Origin: Nitrososphaera sp.
GTDB lineage: Archaea; Thermoproteota; Nitrososphaeria; Nitrososphaerales; Nitrososphaeraceae
Reading direction: 5' to 3'
Assembly: GCF_013388945.1 (NCBI RefSeq)
Contig: NZ_JACAEH010000002.1
Span: 96,709 to 160,708 of the forward strand
Length of the DNA: 64,000 bases
Shown here: positions 25,955-33,740 of the stretch, piece by piece
Layout of the letters: the number at the start of each line of letters is the position of its first letter
Position numbering within the stretch: position 1 is the stretch's first letter
Notes under the pieces: model-generated
Told to the model about the DNA's origin: nothing
Database searches by the model: none
What the model saw: the letters and a program-made list of their open reading frames with translations, nothing else
Made by a program: the position numbers and the translations under genes

Positions 25955-26426
25955 TGACTTTGTACCTCCTTTTCAGCTTGTTGCCACACAGCGGGCATTC
26001 CGTCTCATTTGGTCCAAACGCCTTGCCGCAAGCGCTGCAGTACGAGATCCACTTCCTTGTTTCCTTGATGCCCTTGCCCGACGACGAGCTGACCTTGATT
26101 CCAAGAGTTGCGGCCACGTTTGCAAGCGCATAGTCGTCTGTTATGAGCATGCTTTCAAGCTGCATCGCAAGCGCCAGAACGGAAATGTCTGCTTCCGATA
26201 ATTTCTGCAGGTCGCCGGTCTTTTCCGCGGCCTTTCTTGCCGCCTTTACGTGCCGGGGCTCGGGGTCGACCACTTTAAGGTTCCCTGCGTCAATCAGGCC
26301 TTCAAGGGCCGCGCTCTTGACATGCTTTATCTCGTCAAGCACCCTGCTTGTGGTGTAGCACTCTCTGCCAGAGAGAAAAGGCGTGCCGGCGTAAAAGGCG
26401 CTTGCGTCGAGGACCTCAGAAGCCAA
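25923..26426 (-). CDS. nob1: rRNA maturation endonuclease Nob1
   Basis: A PIN-domain nuclease that cuts the 3' end of pre-16S rRNA. The first catalytic Asp is in VLDASAFYAG, with further acidic residues in SEADISVLALA and ITDDYALA. Residues 128-148 form a zinc ribbon (CSACGKAFGPNETECPLCG), giving the PIN plus Zn-ribbon layout of Nob1. TTG 26426 is the start and overlaps the end of nadK by 11 bases, so the two are co-transcribed. It ends inside the xpf 3' end on the opposite strand. Confidence 0.93.
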   Translation of the reverse strand: MASEVLDASAFYAGTPFLSGRECYTTSRVLDEIKHVKSAALEGLIDAGNLKVVDPEPRHVKAARKAAEKTGDLQKLSEADISVLALAMQLESMLITDDYALANVAATLGIKVSSSSGKGIKETRKWISYCSACGKAFGPNETECPLCGNKLKRRYKVIRGPQKESSA

Positions 26427-27228
26427 GTTTTTCCAGCTGCCTCATTCCCTTCTTGTGGAGGCGCAAGAACCTGGCGTCCTGCCTGTAGCGGGAGATCCTT
26501 ATCTTCTGGCCTGCCTCTACCTTAAAGCTCTCCTGCCCGTCCACTACGACGTACGACCTGTGCGTGCTCTTGACAAGGATGTCCTCGACCGGCACGACTA
26601 TCTGCGGCAGTCTGTTCACCGGCGCGACCGGCGTCAGTATCAGGCAGTCCATTCCCTCGTGCAGAACGGGTCCTCCGACTGAAAGCGAGTGGCCGGTCGA
26701 GCCGGTAGGCGTGGAAATAAAGATGCCGTCCATCCTTGACGTTATCTCGTCGCCCATTATCTTGATGGTGTAGGTGGGCGTGCGGGTCAGGTCTGCCCTT
26801 GTTATCAATATCTCGTTTAAAGCCGGCGGGAACCTTGTCTTGCCAGAAGACGCCTGAATCCGAAGGCGCGAGTCGTAAAAGCCCCTTCCTGCAAGAATCT
26901 CGGCCACCGCGTTTTCCAGGTTTTTGGTGTCTATCTCTGAAAGGATGCCCCTGTGCCCGCCGATGTTTATTGAAAGTAATGGAACCTTGCCGGGCACCAT
27001 CCGAAACGCCTTGAGCGTCGTGCCGTCGCCGCCTATTGCGACGACAAGGTCGGCCTGCTTTTCTATCTCTTCGGGCCTGACCGCTCTGCAGCCCCTTATC
27101 CTGAGCGGCGGCACCGCAAGCGCCACGACGCCGCCTGCAGAGAAAATACTTGCTATCTTTGTGGCCGCGGAGATAGCGTCGGCGTTCTTTCTCTTTGTGA
27201 TTATCGCTACGCTGCGGATCTTGCCCAT
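26416..27228 (-). CDS. nadK: NAD(+) kinase
   Basis: Phosphorylates NAD to NADP. The GGDGTTLKAF motif (about residues 66-75) and the NEILITRADLTRTPTYTI...DGIFISTPTGSTGHSLSVGGP segment of the NadK superfamily are clear; 270 residues is normal for archaea. It leads the nadK-nob1 pair on the minus strand. Confidence 0.94.
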   Translation of the reverse strand: MGKIRSVAIITKRKNADAISAATKIASIFSAGGVVALAVPPLRIRGCRAVRPEEIEKQADLVVAIGGDGTTLKAFRMVPGKVPLLSINIGGHRGILSEIDTKNLENAVAEILAGRGFYDSRLRIQASSGKTRFPPALNEILITRADLTRTPTYTIKIMGDEITSRMDGIFISTPTGSTGHSLSVGGPVLHEGMDCLILTPVAPVNRLPQIVVPVEDILVKSTHRSYVVVDGQESFKVEAGQKIRISRYRQDARFLRLHKKGMRQLEKLGF

Positions 27229-27265
27229 CCCGCACTGCTATCACATGGCGGGACTTAAAATGCCT

Positions 27266-27652
27266 TTAGTTGCGCCTGTACCTTGCCCCGACTGCTGCGG
27301 GGATGAGAAACGTGAGAGCGTAATAGACTAGGACGTCGAGGTCATAGTAGTCCTGTGCGCTGAATGCGCTGACCAGAAAGGCATAGTCAAATGCCACTGC
27401 AATTGCTGTCCAGGTCGAAGCCACGAGCAGGACGTATGAAACCGGCGCGCCTGTCTTGAGCCTTGAAAACGCGACATAGACTGTTACCGGAGCCATTATC
27501 GGCAGTACAATCAAGCCTATCATAGCTACTGGCACAAACGCAAACAGGATCATTCCTAAAGCATAGCCCATTGCCCAGAGGGCCGCCCCGGCACCGACAG
27601 TATCTGCAAGTTTCTTTCTGACGCCGCCTGCAACCTGCTGGCTGCCTTTCAT
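27266..27652 (-). CDS. four-transmembrane hypothetical protein
   Basis: Four hydrophobic spans are visible after a short basic N-terminus (MKGSQQVAGGVRKKL): WAMGYALGMILFAFVPVAMI, LIVLPIMAPVTVYVAF, VSYVLLVASTWTAIAVAF and LDVLVYYALTFLIPAAVG. The last residues are basic (ARYRRN). ATG 27652 is preferred over an in-frame ATG at 27706 because the extra residues are polar and unlike a membrane protein start. The family is not recognised; it is divergent from the sulfurtransferase. Confidence 0.6.
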   Translation of the reverse strand: MKGSQQVAGGVRKKLADTVGAGAALWAMGYALGMILFAFVPVAMIGLIVLPIMAPVTVYVAFSRLKTGAPVSYVLLVASTWTAIAVAFDYAFLVSAFSAQDYYDLDVLVYYALTFLIPAAVGARYRRN

Positions 27653-27750
27653 GCTGTAACAGTCTGAAATCTGGTATATCTTGTGTGGGTGTGCTTTGCA
27701 ATGCACCGCATCCCAACGATGTTTAATAACATGGGCAGCGCATTTCTCTC

Positions 27751-28602
27751 ATGGCAGGCTACTCTCATCCCGAAGTGCTTTGCGAGACCGACTGGGTTGC
27801 GGCCAACATCAGCAACCCAAAGATAAGGATACTTGAAGTCGACTATGACCCTGAAAACTCGTACAGGCAGGGCCACGTCAAGGGCGCACACCTTGTCTGG
27901 TGGAAGCGCGACATAAACGATCCTGTAAGGCGGGACATCATCAGCAAGCAGCAGTTCGAGGCCCTGATGGGCAGGGTGGGCGCGACGCCCGACACCGAGC
28001 TTGTGATGTACGGCGACTTTAACAACTGGTTTGCCGCCTTTGCGTTCTGGGTTTTCCAGTACTACGGCCACAAAAAGATCAGGATAATGAACGGCGGCAG
28101 GAAAAAGTGGGAGCTTGAAAGGCGTGAATACACAAAGGACGAGCCTGCCGTCGCTCAAACAAAGTACGTGGCAAACCCCGCAGACGAGGGCGTGCGCGCC
28201 TACATGCCCGACGTGCGCAGGGCCCTTGATAAGATGGAGCAGACGGTGCTCGTCGACGTGAGGTCGCCAAAAGAGTTTTCAGGCGAGATAACGGCGCCTC
28301 CTGAATACCCGATGGAGCACGCCCAGCGCGGGGGCCACATACCCGGCGCAAAGAACATCCCCTGGGCGCAGGCAGTCAAGGACACGGACGGCACGTTCAA
28401 GAGCGCCGACGAATTAAAGGCACTGTACGAGGGCAAGGGCGTGACGCCAGACAAACACGTAATTGCGTACTGCAGGATAGGCGAGCGCTCGTCGCACAGC
28501 TGGTTCGTGCTGAAGTACCTGCTTGGCTACCCGTCGGTGCGAAACTACGACGGCTCGTGGACCGAGTGGGGCAACATGATAGGAAACCCGATAGAGAAAT
28601 AA
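27751..28602 (+). CDS. sulfurtransferase, two rhodanese domains
   Basis: Thiosulfate/3-mercaptopyruvate sulfurtransferase layout: an inactive N-terminal rhodanese domain (residues 10-130) and a C-terminal domain with the active-site loop CRIGERSSH (Cys near residue 241). DVRSPKEFSGEI and GGHIPGAKNIPW are typical CH2 motifs. The loop CRxGxR with Glu/Arg favours thiosulfate as donor. It may supply sulfane sulfur for tRNA or cofactor thiolation. The next small gene follows with an 18-base gap. Confidence 0.92.
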   Translation: MAGYSHPEVLCETDWVAANISNPKIRILEVDYDPENSYRQGHVKGAHLVWWKRDINDPVRRDIISKQQFEALMGRVGATPDTELVMYGDFNNWFAAFAFWVFQYYGHKKIRIMNGGRKKWELERREYTKDEPAVAQTKYVANPADEGVRAYMPDVRRALDKMEQTVLVDVRSPKEFSGEITAPPEYPMEHAQRGGHIPGAKNIPWAQAVKDTDGTFKSADELKALYEGKGVTPDKHVIAYCRIGERSSHSWFVLKYLLGYPSVRNYDGSWTEWGNMIGNPIEK

Positions 28603-28620
28603 GCCCTCTCTTCCCTATTT

Positions 28621-28938
28621 TTGTACGTGCAGATAGACCCGTCGGACCTTGTGAAGAGGGGCGGCTTTTACTTCATCTACGACAGGCCGCCGCACTACGT
28701 CATGGAGGACAAGACAAAGCGCGGGCTTGAGGTGCGCGAGCACGTCGTTGACAAAAAGTACGGAGTCGAGTCTGACAGGGGCATGATATACGACATGGAC
28801 GGCATCGGCCACAAGGTAGGGATAAGGTGGTTCTTCCCAAAGTCGCAGTACTCGCTTGAGCAGGTGACAGAAAAGGCCGAGGAGATGGACAAGCGCTACA
28901 GGGCGATTCGGGAAATGACCTGCCCAGACGATGAGTAA
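28621..28938 (+). CDS. conserved hypothetical protein, 105 aa
   Basis: A small soluble alpha/beta protein (MYVQIDPSDLVKRGGFYFIYDRPP) starting at TTG 28621, 18 bases after the sulfurtransferase stop and probably in one mRNA with it. A single cysteine near the end (MTCPDDE) is the only notable residue. No family is recognised. It is the last gene with core-like base composition before the AT-rich stretch. Confidence 0.6.
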   Translation: MYVQIDPSDLVKRGGFYFIYDRPPHYVMEDKTKRGLEVREHVVDKKYGVESDRGMIYDMDGIGHKVGIRWFFPKSQYSLEQVTEKAEEMDKRYRAIREMTCPDDE

Positions 28939-29170
28939 TTATCTTTCGATTTTGTTGCTTAAGGAGATGGGGTTAGACCGGGGAGTAATAGTATATGCAA
29001 CATTGGACAATAACTAGGAGGCTTTGAAATCGCTTCAGGGACTTACGTCGCCGAAGTACTCACGTTCTGTAGATTCTGGCCATGTGGAACCTAGTTCAAT
29101 GTCGAGTTTGACCTCATCCCAGCTCCAGACATGGCAATTGAGATTGGAACGCCTTCACACCGCTTCCTGC
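28939..29170. other. intergenic stretch at left edge of AT-rich region
   Basis: 232 bases between the small gene and tfb. An aggagg followed two bases later by a TTG at 29024 opens a reading frame that runs antisense into the tfb 3' end; its product has no recognisable motif and I do not call it. No tRNA, transposase remnant or clear repeat is visible. Base composition changes towards AT from here. Confidence 0.4.
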
Positions 29171-30085
29171 TTAGGCATAAGCGACGGGGTGTTCTGTCGT
29201 CAGAGATTGTCTAAAGTCTTTCAACCTATTCCTGAGTGTTACTTCTGTCACGCCTGCAGCGTCGGCTAGGGTCCTTTGGTTAACGTGTTCGCCGTTTATC
29301 AGGCACGCCGTATAGAGAATTGATGCTGCAAATCCCATAGGGTTCTTGCCTGCTCGTTTCTCCTTTGCGGCATCATCCATAGTACGGATTGCCTGCCGCT
29401 TTGTCTTTTCGCTTAGACCTGCCTTGTTAGCTATTCTAACGATGCATAGTACAGGGTCTATCTCAGGTATCTTCAGGTCAAGTGCCAGCAGAATTATCCG
29501 GTACATTCTGGCCAAGTTATTTCTTTTGACACCGGTGTTTTCTGCGATATCCCTGAGAGATAGTGAACTCCCAAGTTCTCTACATGAAATGTATATACAC
29601 GCGCCTAGAAGAGAGGAGATACTCCTTCCTCTTGCCAGCTTTTTCTCATTAGCTTTCCTATAGATGTAGGCGGTCTTCTCTACCATCGCGCTAGACAGAT
29701 TGAGTCTAGTTTTCAACCTGTTAAGCTCGTCAAAGGCTTTCTGAAGGTTCCTATCTGAAGAGGAATGGCTCATGCCCCTGCCGTCCCACGTCCTCCATCT
29801 GCCAATTGCAGAACGCACCATCGCGCTCAAAAGCGCCCCACGTGCGTCTGTGTTTTCCCTTCCGATGACTGTGGCGAGTCCCATGTCGTGCCGGGCCAGT
29901 GAGGCGGGGTCTCCCGTTCTGGTTCTATGAGTCGTTTCAGCACTAAAGTTGCGCCATTCAGCTCGTGTCTCCACAGTCTTATCTGACAATACCTGACCGC
30001 AGTTGCCACAGAAAGTCTCGCCAGATTCTGGGTCTGAGATCGCTACTGCCTTGGTGCATACCGAACACAGTGATGAGATTTGCAT
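29171..30085 (-). CDS. tfb: transcription initiation factor TFB
   Basis: The archaeal TFIIB homologue that recruits RNA polymerase to TBP-TATA. An N-terminal zinc ribbon CSVC...CGNC (residues 7-31) is followed by a B-reader-like stretch and two cyclin repeats (about 105-200 and 205-300; e.g. GRSISSLLGACIYISCRELG and GKNPMGFAASILYTACLING). The ATG at 30085 is preferred over 30109, since the TATA box (tttatatag near 30127) would start RNA near 30100. AT-rich codons and its setting suggest an accessory TFB paralogue; thaumarchaea often have several. Confidence 0.92.
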   Translation of the reverse strand: MQISSLCSVCTKAVAISDPESGETFCGNCGQVLSDKTVETRAEWRNFSAETTHRTRTGDPASLARHDMGLATVIGRENTDARGALLSAMVRSAIGRWRTWDGRGMSHSSSDRNLQKAFDELNRLKTRLNLSSAMVEKTAYIYRKANEKKLARGRSISSLLGACIYISCRELGSSLSLRDIAENTGVKRNNLARMYRIILLALDLKIPEIDPVLCIVRIANKAGLSEKTKRQAIRTMDDAAKEKRAGKNPMGFAASILYTACLINGEHVNQRTLADAAGVTEVTLRNRLKDFRQSLTTEHPVAYA

Positions 30086-30246
30086 TACTATAACGGATAA
30101 ACGGTACATATTAGTGAACGCACTATATAAAGAGGCGCAATCGTGTCTCTGTTCCTGTCGTCACCTTGACGGCTTTGCGTGATGTCGCCGGTATATCGAC
30201 AAAATGTATCATGTTACCTTATATGCGTGAAAGGCATAACGACATC

Positions 30247-30498
30247 ATGAACATTATTCAAAATGAAAATGAAGCCATCGTTGTCATTGCCAAAACATGC
30301 GGCTGCCAAGGCACCGGAAGTAAAGTTACCTATGCCTTTGTTGATCAGACACATGCACTCTGTCATGACAAGAAGGACATAATTCGAGCAGAGATCGAAG
30401 CCTGCAACCGCTTGCTAAAATATGCTGAAAAATCGGACAAGAAAGTAATTGAAAAAGAGCTCGCGGATCTGCGAATGGCACTAGATTTGATGTCGTGA
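30247..30498 (+). CDS. small hypothetical protein, 83 aa
   Basis: The frame is open from 30166, but a TATA box (ccttatatgcg, centre 30219) places RNA start near 30244, so ATG 30247 (MNIIQNENEAIVV) is chosen. It contains a CGCQGTG segment and a second Cys (HALCHDKKD), then a long charged helix to the end. These cysteines and histidines could bind a metal. No family is recognised. A hairpin with a T-run follows the stop. Confidence 0.5.
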   Translation: MNIIQNENEAIVVIAKTCGCQGTGSKVTYAFVDQTHALCHDKKDIIRAEIEACNRLLKYAEKSDKKVIEKELADLRMALDLMS

Positions 30499-30524
30499 GA
30501 GAGTTGGCACGTTCAAGCAGCGCA

Positions 30525-30558
30525 GGTCTGCGAAGCAGACCAATGGCGTTATTTTTTT
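30525..30558 (+). terminator. hairpin plus T-run terminator
   Basis: A perfect 7-bp stem GGTCTGC-gaa-GCAGACC (30525-30541) is followed nine bases later by a run of seven T (30552-30558). It lies just after the stop of the small gene at 30498 and fits an intrinsic-like archaeal terminator. Confidence 0.5.
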
Positions 30559-30590
30559 GACCGAGATGAGGCTAAAGCGTACTATGGCGC

Positions 30591-30767
30591 CTATACTATT
30601 CGGTTGTGCTCTCTTAGAAGGCTCTTTTTGATAATGTCGATCAAATCGTGGAGCTCATGGTTGTCATTGAACTCATTTAGTTGAATCGGACGCAGGCCTA
30701 GTGACTCTAGCTCTGCCAGCAGGAAGGCGCGTTCGTGCGCTTGTGTGTCAATGTGTTCTATCGGCAT
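30591..30767 (-). CDS. small hypothetical protein, 58 aa
   Basis: ATG 30767 (MPIEHIDTQAHERAF) lies 26 bases from a TATA box (cctatatgg, centre 30793), so a leaderless transcript is likely; the frame is open slightly further to 30791. The product is acidic and helical with no cysteine-rich or membrane part. No family is recognised. AT-rich codon use is like its neighbours in the accessory region. Confidence 0.45.
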   Translation of the reverse strand: MPIEHIDTQAHERAFLLAELESLGLRPIQLNEFNDNHELHDLIDIIKKSLLREHNRIV

Positions 30768-30938
30768 GACCATACTACACCGTTCTACCATATAGGCTAG
30801 ACCAATATGCGAAGATTGCGGTCTTGGATGCTACTCGATACTGGTGGCGCAAGGAATACGTGGCGCTTGATCGAAGCTGGAAGATTCTTAGATCCGGGAT
30901 TGAAACATGCATAAAATATTTTGATAGGCTGAAGGCCC

Positions 30939-31081
30939 CTAGACTTGTTTCCCGTGGCAACTCCAACACGAGCCGCATTCGTACAGGTAAGTTGGGTCCT
31001 CGTCTTGCAGGAGGTGCACACGTCGTACTTTAACTTTGGGTCATCCCGCAAGAATTCATGCACGTACCTGATTGCCTTCAC
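30939..31081 (-). pseudogene. frame-shifted small zinc-finger gene
   Basis: From GTG 31081 (or GTG 31063, about 25 bases after a TATA box near 31088) the frame reads ...KYDVCTSCKTRTQLTCTN. Continuing in the same frame gives a non-descript tail, but a one-base shift near 30978 gives CGSCWSCHGKQV and a stop at 30939. The joined protein would have four regularly spaced CxxC-type pairs, so a single-base deletion in a real Zn-binding microprotein is the simplest reading. A sequencing error would give the same picture. Confidence 0.6.
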
Positions 31082-31145
31082 CCGTATATTACTTGAGACT
31101 TTTTCAAACCCGCATCAAACCAATACGATGTGTATTAGATAGAAC

Positions 31146-31289
31146 CTATCGCTTTGCAGGGAGATTCAGATAGTTCTTACAGCACTCGTCTGAACAGAAG
31201 GCCAGATGACCTTTAACAGCACTTGAATATGCTACGCCCTCTGTGAGATCCTGAAACTCTTTGCCGCAGGACTTGCAAACTCGATACAT
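31146..31289 (-). CDS. TRASH-like zinc-finger microprotein, 47 aa
   Basis: ATG 31289 opens MYRVCKSCGKEF..., with a later GHLAFCSDECCKNYL. The pattern CxxCG-x(about 22)-G-x3-FCSxxCCxxY is that of TRASH/FCS-type treble-clef fingers, which bind metals and are common in archaea. Two in-frame ATGs at 31301/31298 could add four residues. A TATA-like gatatatcc (31358-31366) lies upstream and may also serve the plus-strand gene at 31401. It may sense or carry a metal ion. Confidence 0.6.
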   Translation of the reverse strand: MYRVCKSCGKEFQDLTEGVAYSSAVKGHLAFCSDECCKNYLNLPAKR

Positions 31290-31357
31290 ATTGCACATCA
31301 TTGCGAATATCTCTGCAATAAGTCTGTTTGTATCGCTCTGAAATGTGTGTGTGGAAA

Positions 31358-31366
31358 AGATATATC
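31358..31366. promoter_or_regulatory. TATA-like box, possibly bidirectional
   Basis: gatatatcc is self-complementary except at its centre and lies between the zinc-finger microprotein (minus) and the hypothetical gene at 31401 (plus). Predicted RNA starts are about 31336 and 31389. No other AT box of this quality is seen in the gap. Confidence 0.4.
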
Positions 31367-31400
31367 CGGGCTCGGCTCATTACGAGCGAGGTAATTTTGT

Positions 31401-31694
31401 GTGGCAATAATCAAGATATACAAGAGAAACTCTACTTTTGTAGAGTTGAGTAATTTGGTCGAAGAACTTGCCAATGTCGGATTAACCGAGACCCTGAAAA
31501 AATATTACACCAAGCCGTTTGAGCATGAAGCGCGGAGCATAGTAGCAGGCCCAAGCTTCATGCAGTTCCTGAACAAGTTATTCAAAACACAGATAGCGGC
31601 CGGAGACATCCTAGAATTTGAGTCGGGTGGCCATGACAAGTACTTCATGTTCTCGCTGACGGGTACTTGGGACGAGATAATAAAACTACAATAA
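31401..31694 (+). CDS. hypothetical protein, 97 aa
   Basis: The GTG start at 31401 follows a TATA-like box by about 38 bases. A helical, mildly basic protein (MAIIKIYKRNSTFVELSNLVEELANVGLTETLKKYY) without cysteines, membrane segments or known motifs. AT-rich codons match the accessory region. The function is unknown. Confidence 0.5.
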   Translation: MAIIKIYKRNSTFVELSNLVEELANVGLTETLKKYYTKPFEHEARSIVAGPSFMQFLNKLFKTQIAAGDILEFESGGHDKYFMFSLTGTWDEIIKLQ

Positions 31695-31838
31695 ATGACT
31701 GCTGCCATTTCAGGACAGTGACATACGTCGGGAGTTTTCTTGGTTTCATACATCATTTATCTTGATAAGAATTGCAGGATGATGGCAAGATCAAAAGGTT
31801 AAGAGCACCGACAGGTACAATCCCGAATTGGGATAGAG

Positions 31839-32030
31839 ATGGATGATCGAGAGTACGACCAGCTGGACTCGCTTACATCAAGCACAAATACAGAGATCAG
31901 TAGATTGAGCCTCATTGTCAAGAACTTGAGGCTGAGATTAGAATCGCTGGAGAGAAATCAGACCGAACTGATGGACAAAATCAATGAACTACGAAAGGAA
32001 GATGATGTTGAGGATGATGATGGCGATTAA
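31839..32030 (+). CDS. small acidic coiled-coil protein, 63 aa
   Basis: ATG 31839 (MDDREYDQLDSLTSS) encodes a single predicted coiled coil at residues 16-52 (ISRLSLIVKNLRLRLESLERNQ, with leucines at heptad spacing) and a strongly acidic tail (DDVEDDDGD). A gatagag sequence precedes the start. Such proteins act as adaptors or oligomerisation modules; the partner is unknown. It converges on the cyclase paralogue with a 12-base gap. Confidence 0.5.
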   Translation: MDDREYDQLDSLTSSTNTEISRLSLIVKNLRLRLESLERNQTELMDKINELRKEDDVEDDDGD

Positions 32031-32042
32031 TGTGGAAACTAG

Positions 32043-32975
32043 TTAGGTCGAAGGGCCGTACAGGTTGTACAGCTTTCCTGTCTTGCTGCTAACATAATTC
32101 CACATTTCCGGAGTCGACAGCTGTTTAAAAGCGTCTCTCTGTTCTTTGTCAAGTGCGTCATATACATACTGGCCAATTACAATTTGATTCGGTTCCGCGA
32201 TGCCTGTAATTTTAGACGCTACGCTGATCGTGTAGCCAAGAATGTCGTGATGCGGCTTTTTCATTACTATCGAATTGTCATTGTCTAGGCCTGAAGACTG
32301 AACATTCCATCCATATTGTACTACTACGACTTCGCCCACATCTATGCCTACACGAACGCCCAGCTCTGGATAGCCCTCTTGGTTCAGGAGTGGGTTGAAT
32401 CCTTCTTTTACTGCCCTGATCATGGATCTTGCACAGTTCACCGCATTGCTACATGGAATGTACATATTGGACTTGTCGGCGGCAACAAAAAATGCGAGGA
32501 TTGCGTCTCCCAAGTACTTTAGGACATAGCCTCCATACGCAGACACGATTAGAGACATTTCATGTGTAAACGCACGGACTATTGCGGCCAACTTGTCGAC
32601 TGGCAAGGTCATTGAGAGCCTTGTTGATCCAACTATGTCGATGTACAATATTACAAGGGTAACTTTAGACCCTGCTAATTTCGCAAGAGCATTTTGTGTG
32701 TCTTCTGTGGATATGTTAAACTCCATTTCACTCTTTAATGATTTCCACATTTCCAGCTGTGCAGACTTGATGATATTGTCAATGTTAACCAGTGCATCAA
32801 GATAAAATACGTCCAAAGACGCCGAAGCCTGTTTGGCGGGCGTCCCCTGGTCTTGAACGTTTGTATCGTTGATGATGCGGATAACTTCTTCCTTGCTAAT
32901 GTCGAGCTGCATTGCAATTACTTCTGGCAGGATACCGGAGTTATGCAAGTTAAGCACAGTCTCCTTTTGTTTCAA
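32043..32975 (-). CDS. class III cyclase-like protein with HTH-like N-terminus
   Basis: Residues 1-35 (TVLNLHNSGILPEVIAMQLDISKEEVIRII) look like a helix-turn-helix. A cyclase homology domain spans about residues 105-300 and is closely similar to the protein at 18335 (shared LSMTLPVDKLAAIVRAFTHE). Both metal Asp residues remain (YIDIVGST, LGDAILAFF), but at the transition-state site GYTISVASKI has Ser for Asn and Lys for Arg, so activity may be reduced or lost. TTG start; a small basic reading frame ends 2 bases upstream. Confidence 0.8.
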   Translation of the reverse strand: MKQKETVLNLHNSGILPEVIAMQLDISKEEVIRIINDTNVQDQGTPAKQASASLDVFYLDALVNIDNIIKSAQLEMWKSLKSEMEFNISTEDTQNALAKLAGSKVTLVILYIDIVGSTRLSMTLPVDKLAAIVRAFTHEMSLIVSAYGGYVLKYLGDAILAFFVAADKSNMYIPCSNAVNCARSMIRAVKEGFNPLLNQEGYPELGVRVGIDVGEVVVVQYGWNVQSSGLDNDNSIVMKKPHHDILGYTISVASKITGIAEPNQIVIGQYVYDALDKEQRDAFKQLSTPEMWNYVSSKTGKLYNLYGPST

Positions 32976-32977
32976 TG

Positions 32978-33118
32978 TTAGTCCTCTATCTTGCGCTTCG
33001 GTATAAAGTCATTAGTCAAGCGGATTTCCTTCGGTAGCCTGACTTTGAATTTACACTTTTCTTTGTGGAGCTTTTTCTTCTTTTCTTTACTTTTGCCATT
33101 GAAAATGGCATCCCGCAA
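32978..33118 (-). CDS. small basic protein ahead of the cyclase, start uncertain
   Basis: From TTG 33118 a 46-residue lysine-rich frame runs to a TAA 2 bases before the cyclase start (ending KFKVRLPKEIRLTNDFIPKR). A TATA box (tatttaag near 33127) is too close to TTG 33118 and fits better with ATG 33099, which reads MAKVKKRRKSS in another frame. Adding one A to the AAAA run after ATGGC would join the two as MAKSKEKKKKLH..., so a one-base deletion, a frameshift or a non-standard start is possible. Confidence 0.4.
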   Translation of the reverse strand: MRDAIFNGKSKEKKKKLHKEKCKFKVRLPKEIRLTNDFIPKRKIED

Positions 33119-33179
33119 GGTTCTATTTAAGTACGGGGTAGGCAAAATGGTAATGATTACAATTTGACTCTGGCTATCA

Positions 33180-33626
33180 TTATCTTACAACCAGTACAGG
33201 GCACGGGGCATAGGCCAATACGCCCGCCGCAACACTACCCAGAAATAGTTTTTCCAGGTCGGACTTGCCCCTTGAACCTACTACAACAAGTTCGGTTTTA
33301 TTCTCTTTGGCATACCTTACTATTTCTGCAGCAACTGATTCCGTAGTCTCATTCATTTTCAGTTCAATTGCTACTCCATTTTCCTTACCCCTCTTTTGAA
33401 TTTCCGCAAGCCAATCCTTGGCCTCCCCGTGTATTTCCTTGATGAACTCCTCGTACCAGACCGCGCGCGGGTAGAGTCTTTCCCCAAACGGTATGTAGAT
33501 GACGTAGAGGGCTGTTAATATAGAATCGTACTTTGCTGCTAGAGATATGGCGGCATCAACCGCCCTCATTGATTGGTCCGAGCCATCGACTGCTACCAAG
33601 ATGTTTCCAAAGTTAGTTGTCCCCAT
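33180..33626 (-). CDS. universal stress protein (UspA family)
   Basis: The N-terminal strand NILVAVDGSDQSMRAVDAA and the C-terminal ATP-binding motif VVVGSRGKSDLEKLFLGSVAAGVLAYAPCPVLVVR (G-2x-G-9x-G(S/T) pattern) are those of ATP-binding USPs. The family binds ATP and helps survival under stress. I place the start at ATG 33626 (MGTTNFGNILVAV), 29 bases behind a TATA-like box (actttttagc near 33655), rather than the upstream ATG 33719. It lies in the AT-rich accessory region. Confidence 0.88.
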   Translation of the reverse strand: MGTTNFGNILVAVDGSDQSMRAVDAAISLAAKYDSILTALYVIYIPFGERLYPRAVWYEEFIKEIHGEAKDWLAEIQKRGKENGVAIELKMNETTESVAAEIVRYAKENKTELVVVGSRGKSDLEKLFLGSVAAGVLAYAPCPVLVVR

Positions 33627-33740
33627 TGGTTGACTATGCATTTGGTATGCTAAAAAGTAGCATGTTCGGAATGCGGGGGCAGTGCTGCCAGTAATTGATA
33701 AAATCGCAGGACCGTTCATAACACAGAGTTATAGGCTGGC

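Noticed and set aside
29024..29269. 81-codon frame preceded by aggagg
   Set aside because: The ribosome site is only two bases from the TTG, the frame runs antisense over the tfb 3' end and the product has no family-like features.
33094..33110. Palindrome TGCCATT-gaa-AATGGCA as a third copy of the repeated element
   Set aside because: It has the same arm spacing idea but lacks the 15-base spacer and third half-site, and lies in a start-codon region.
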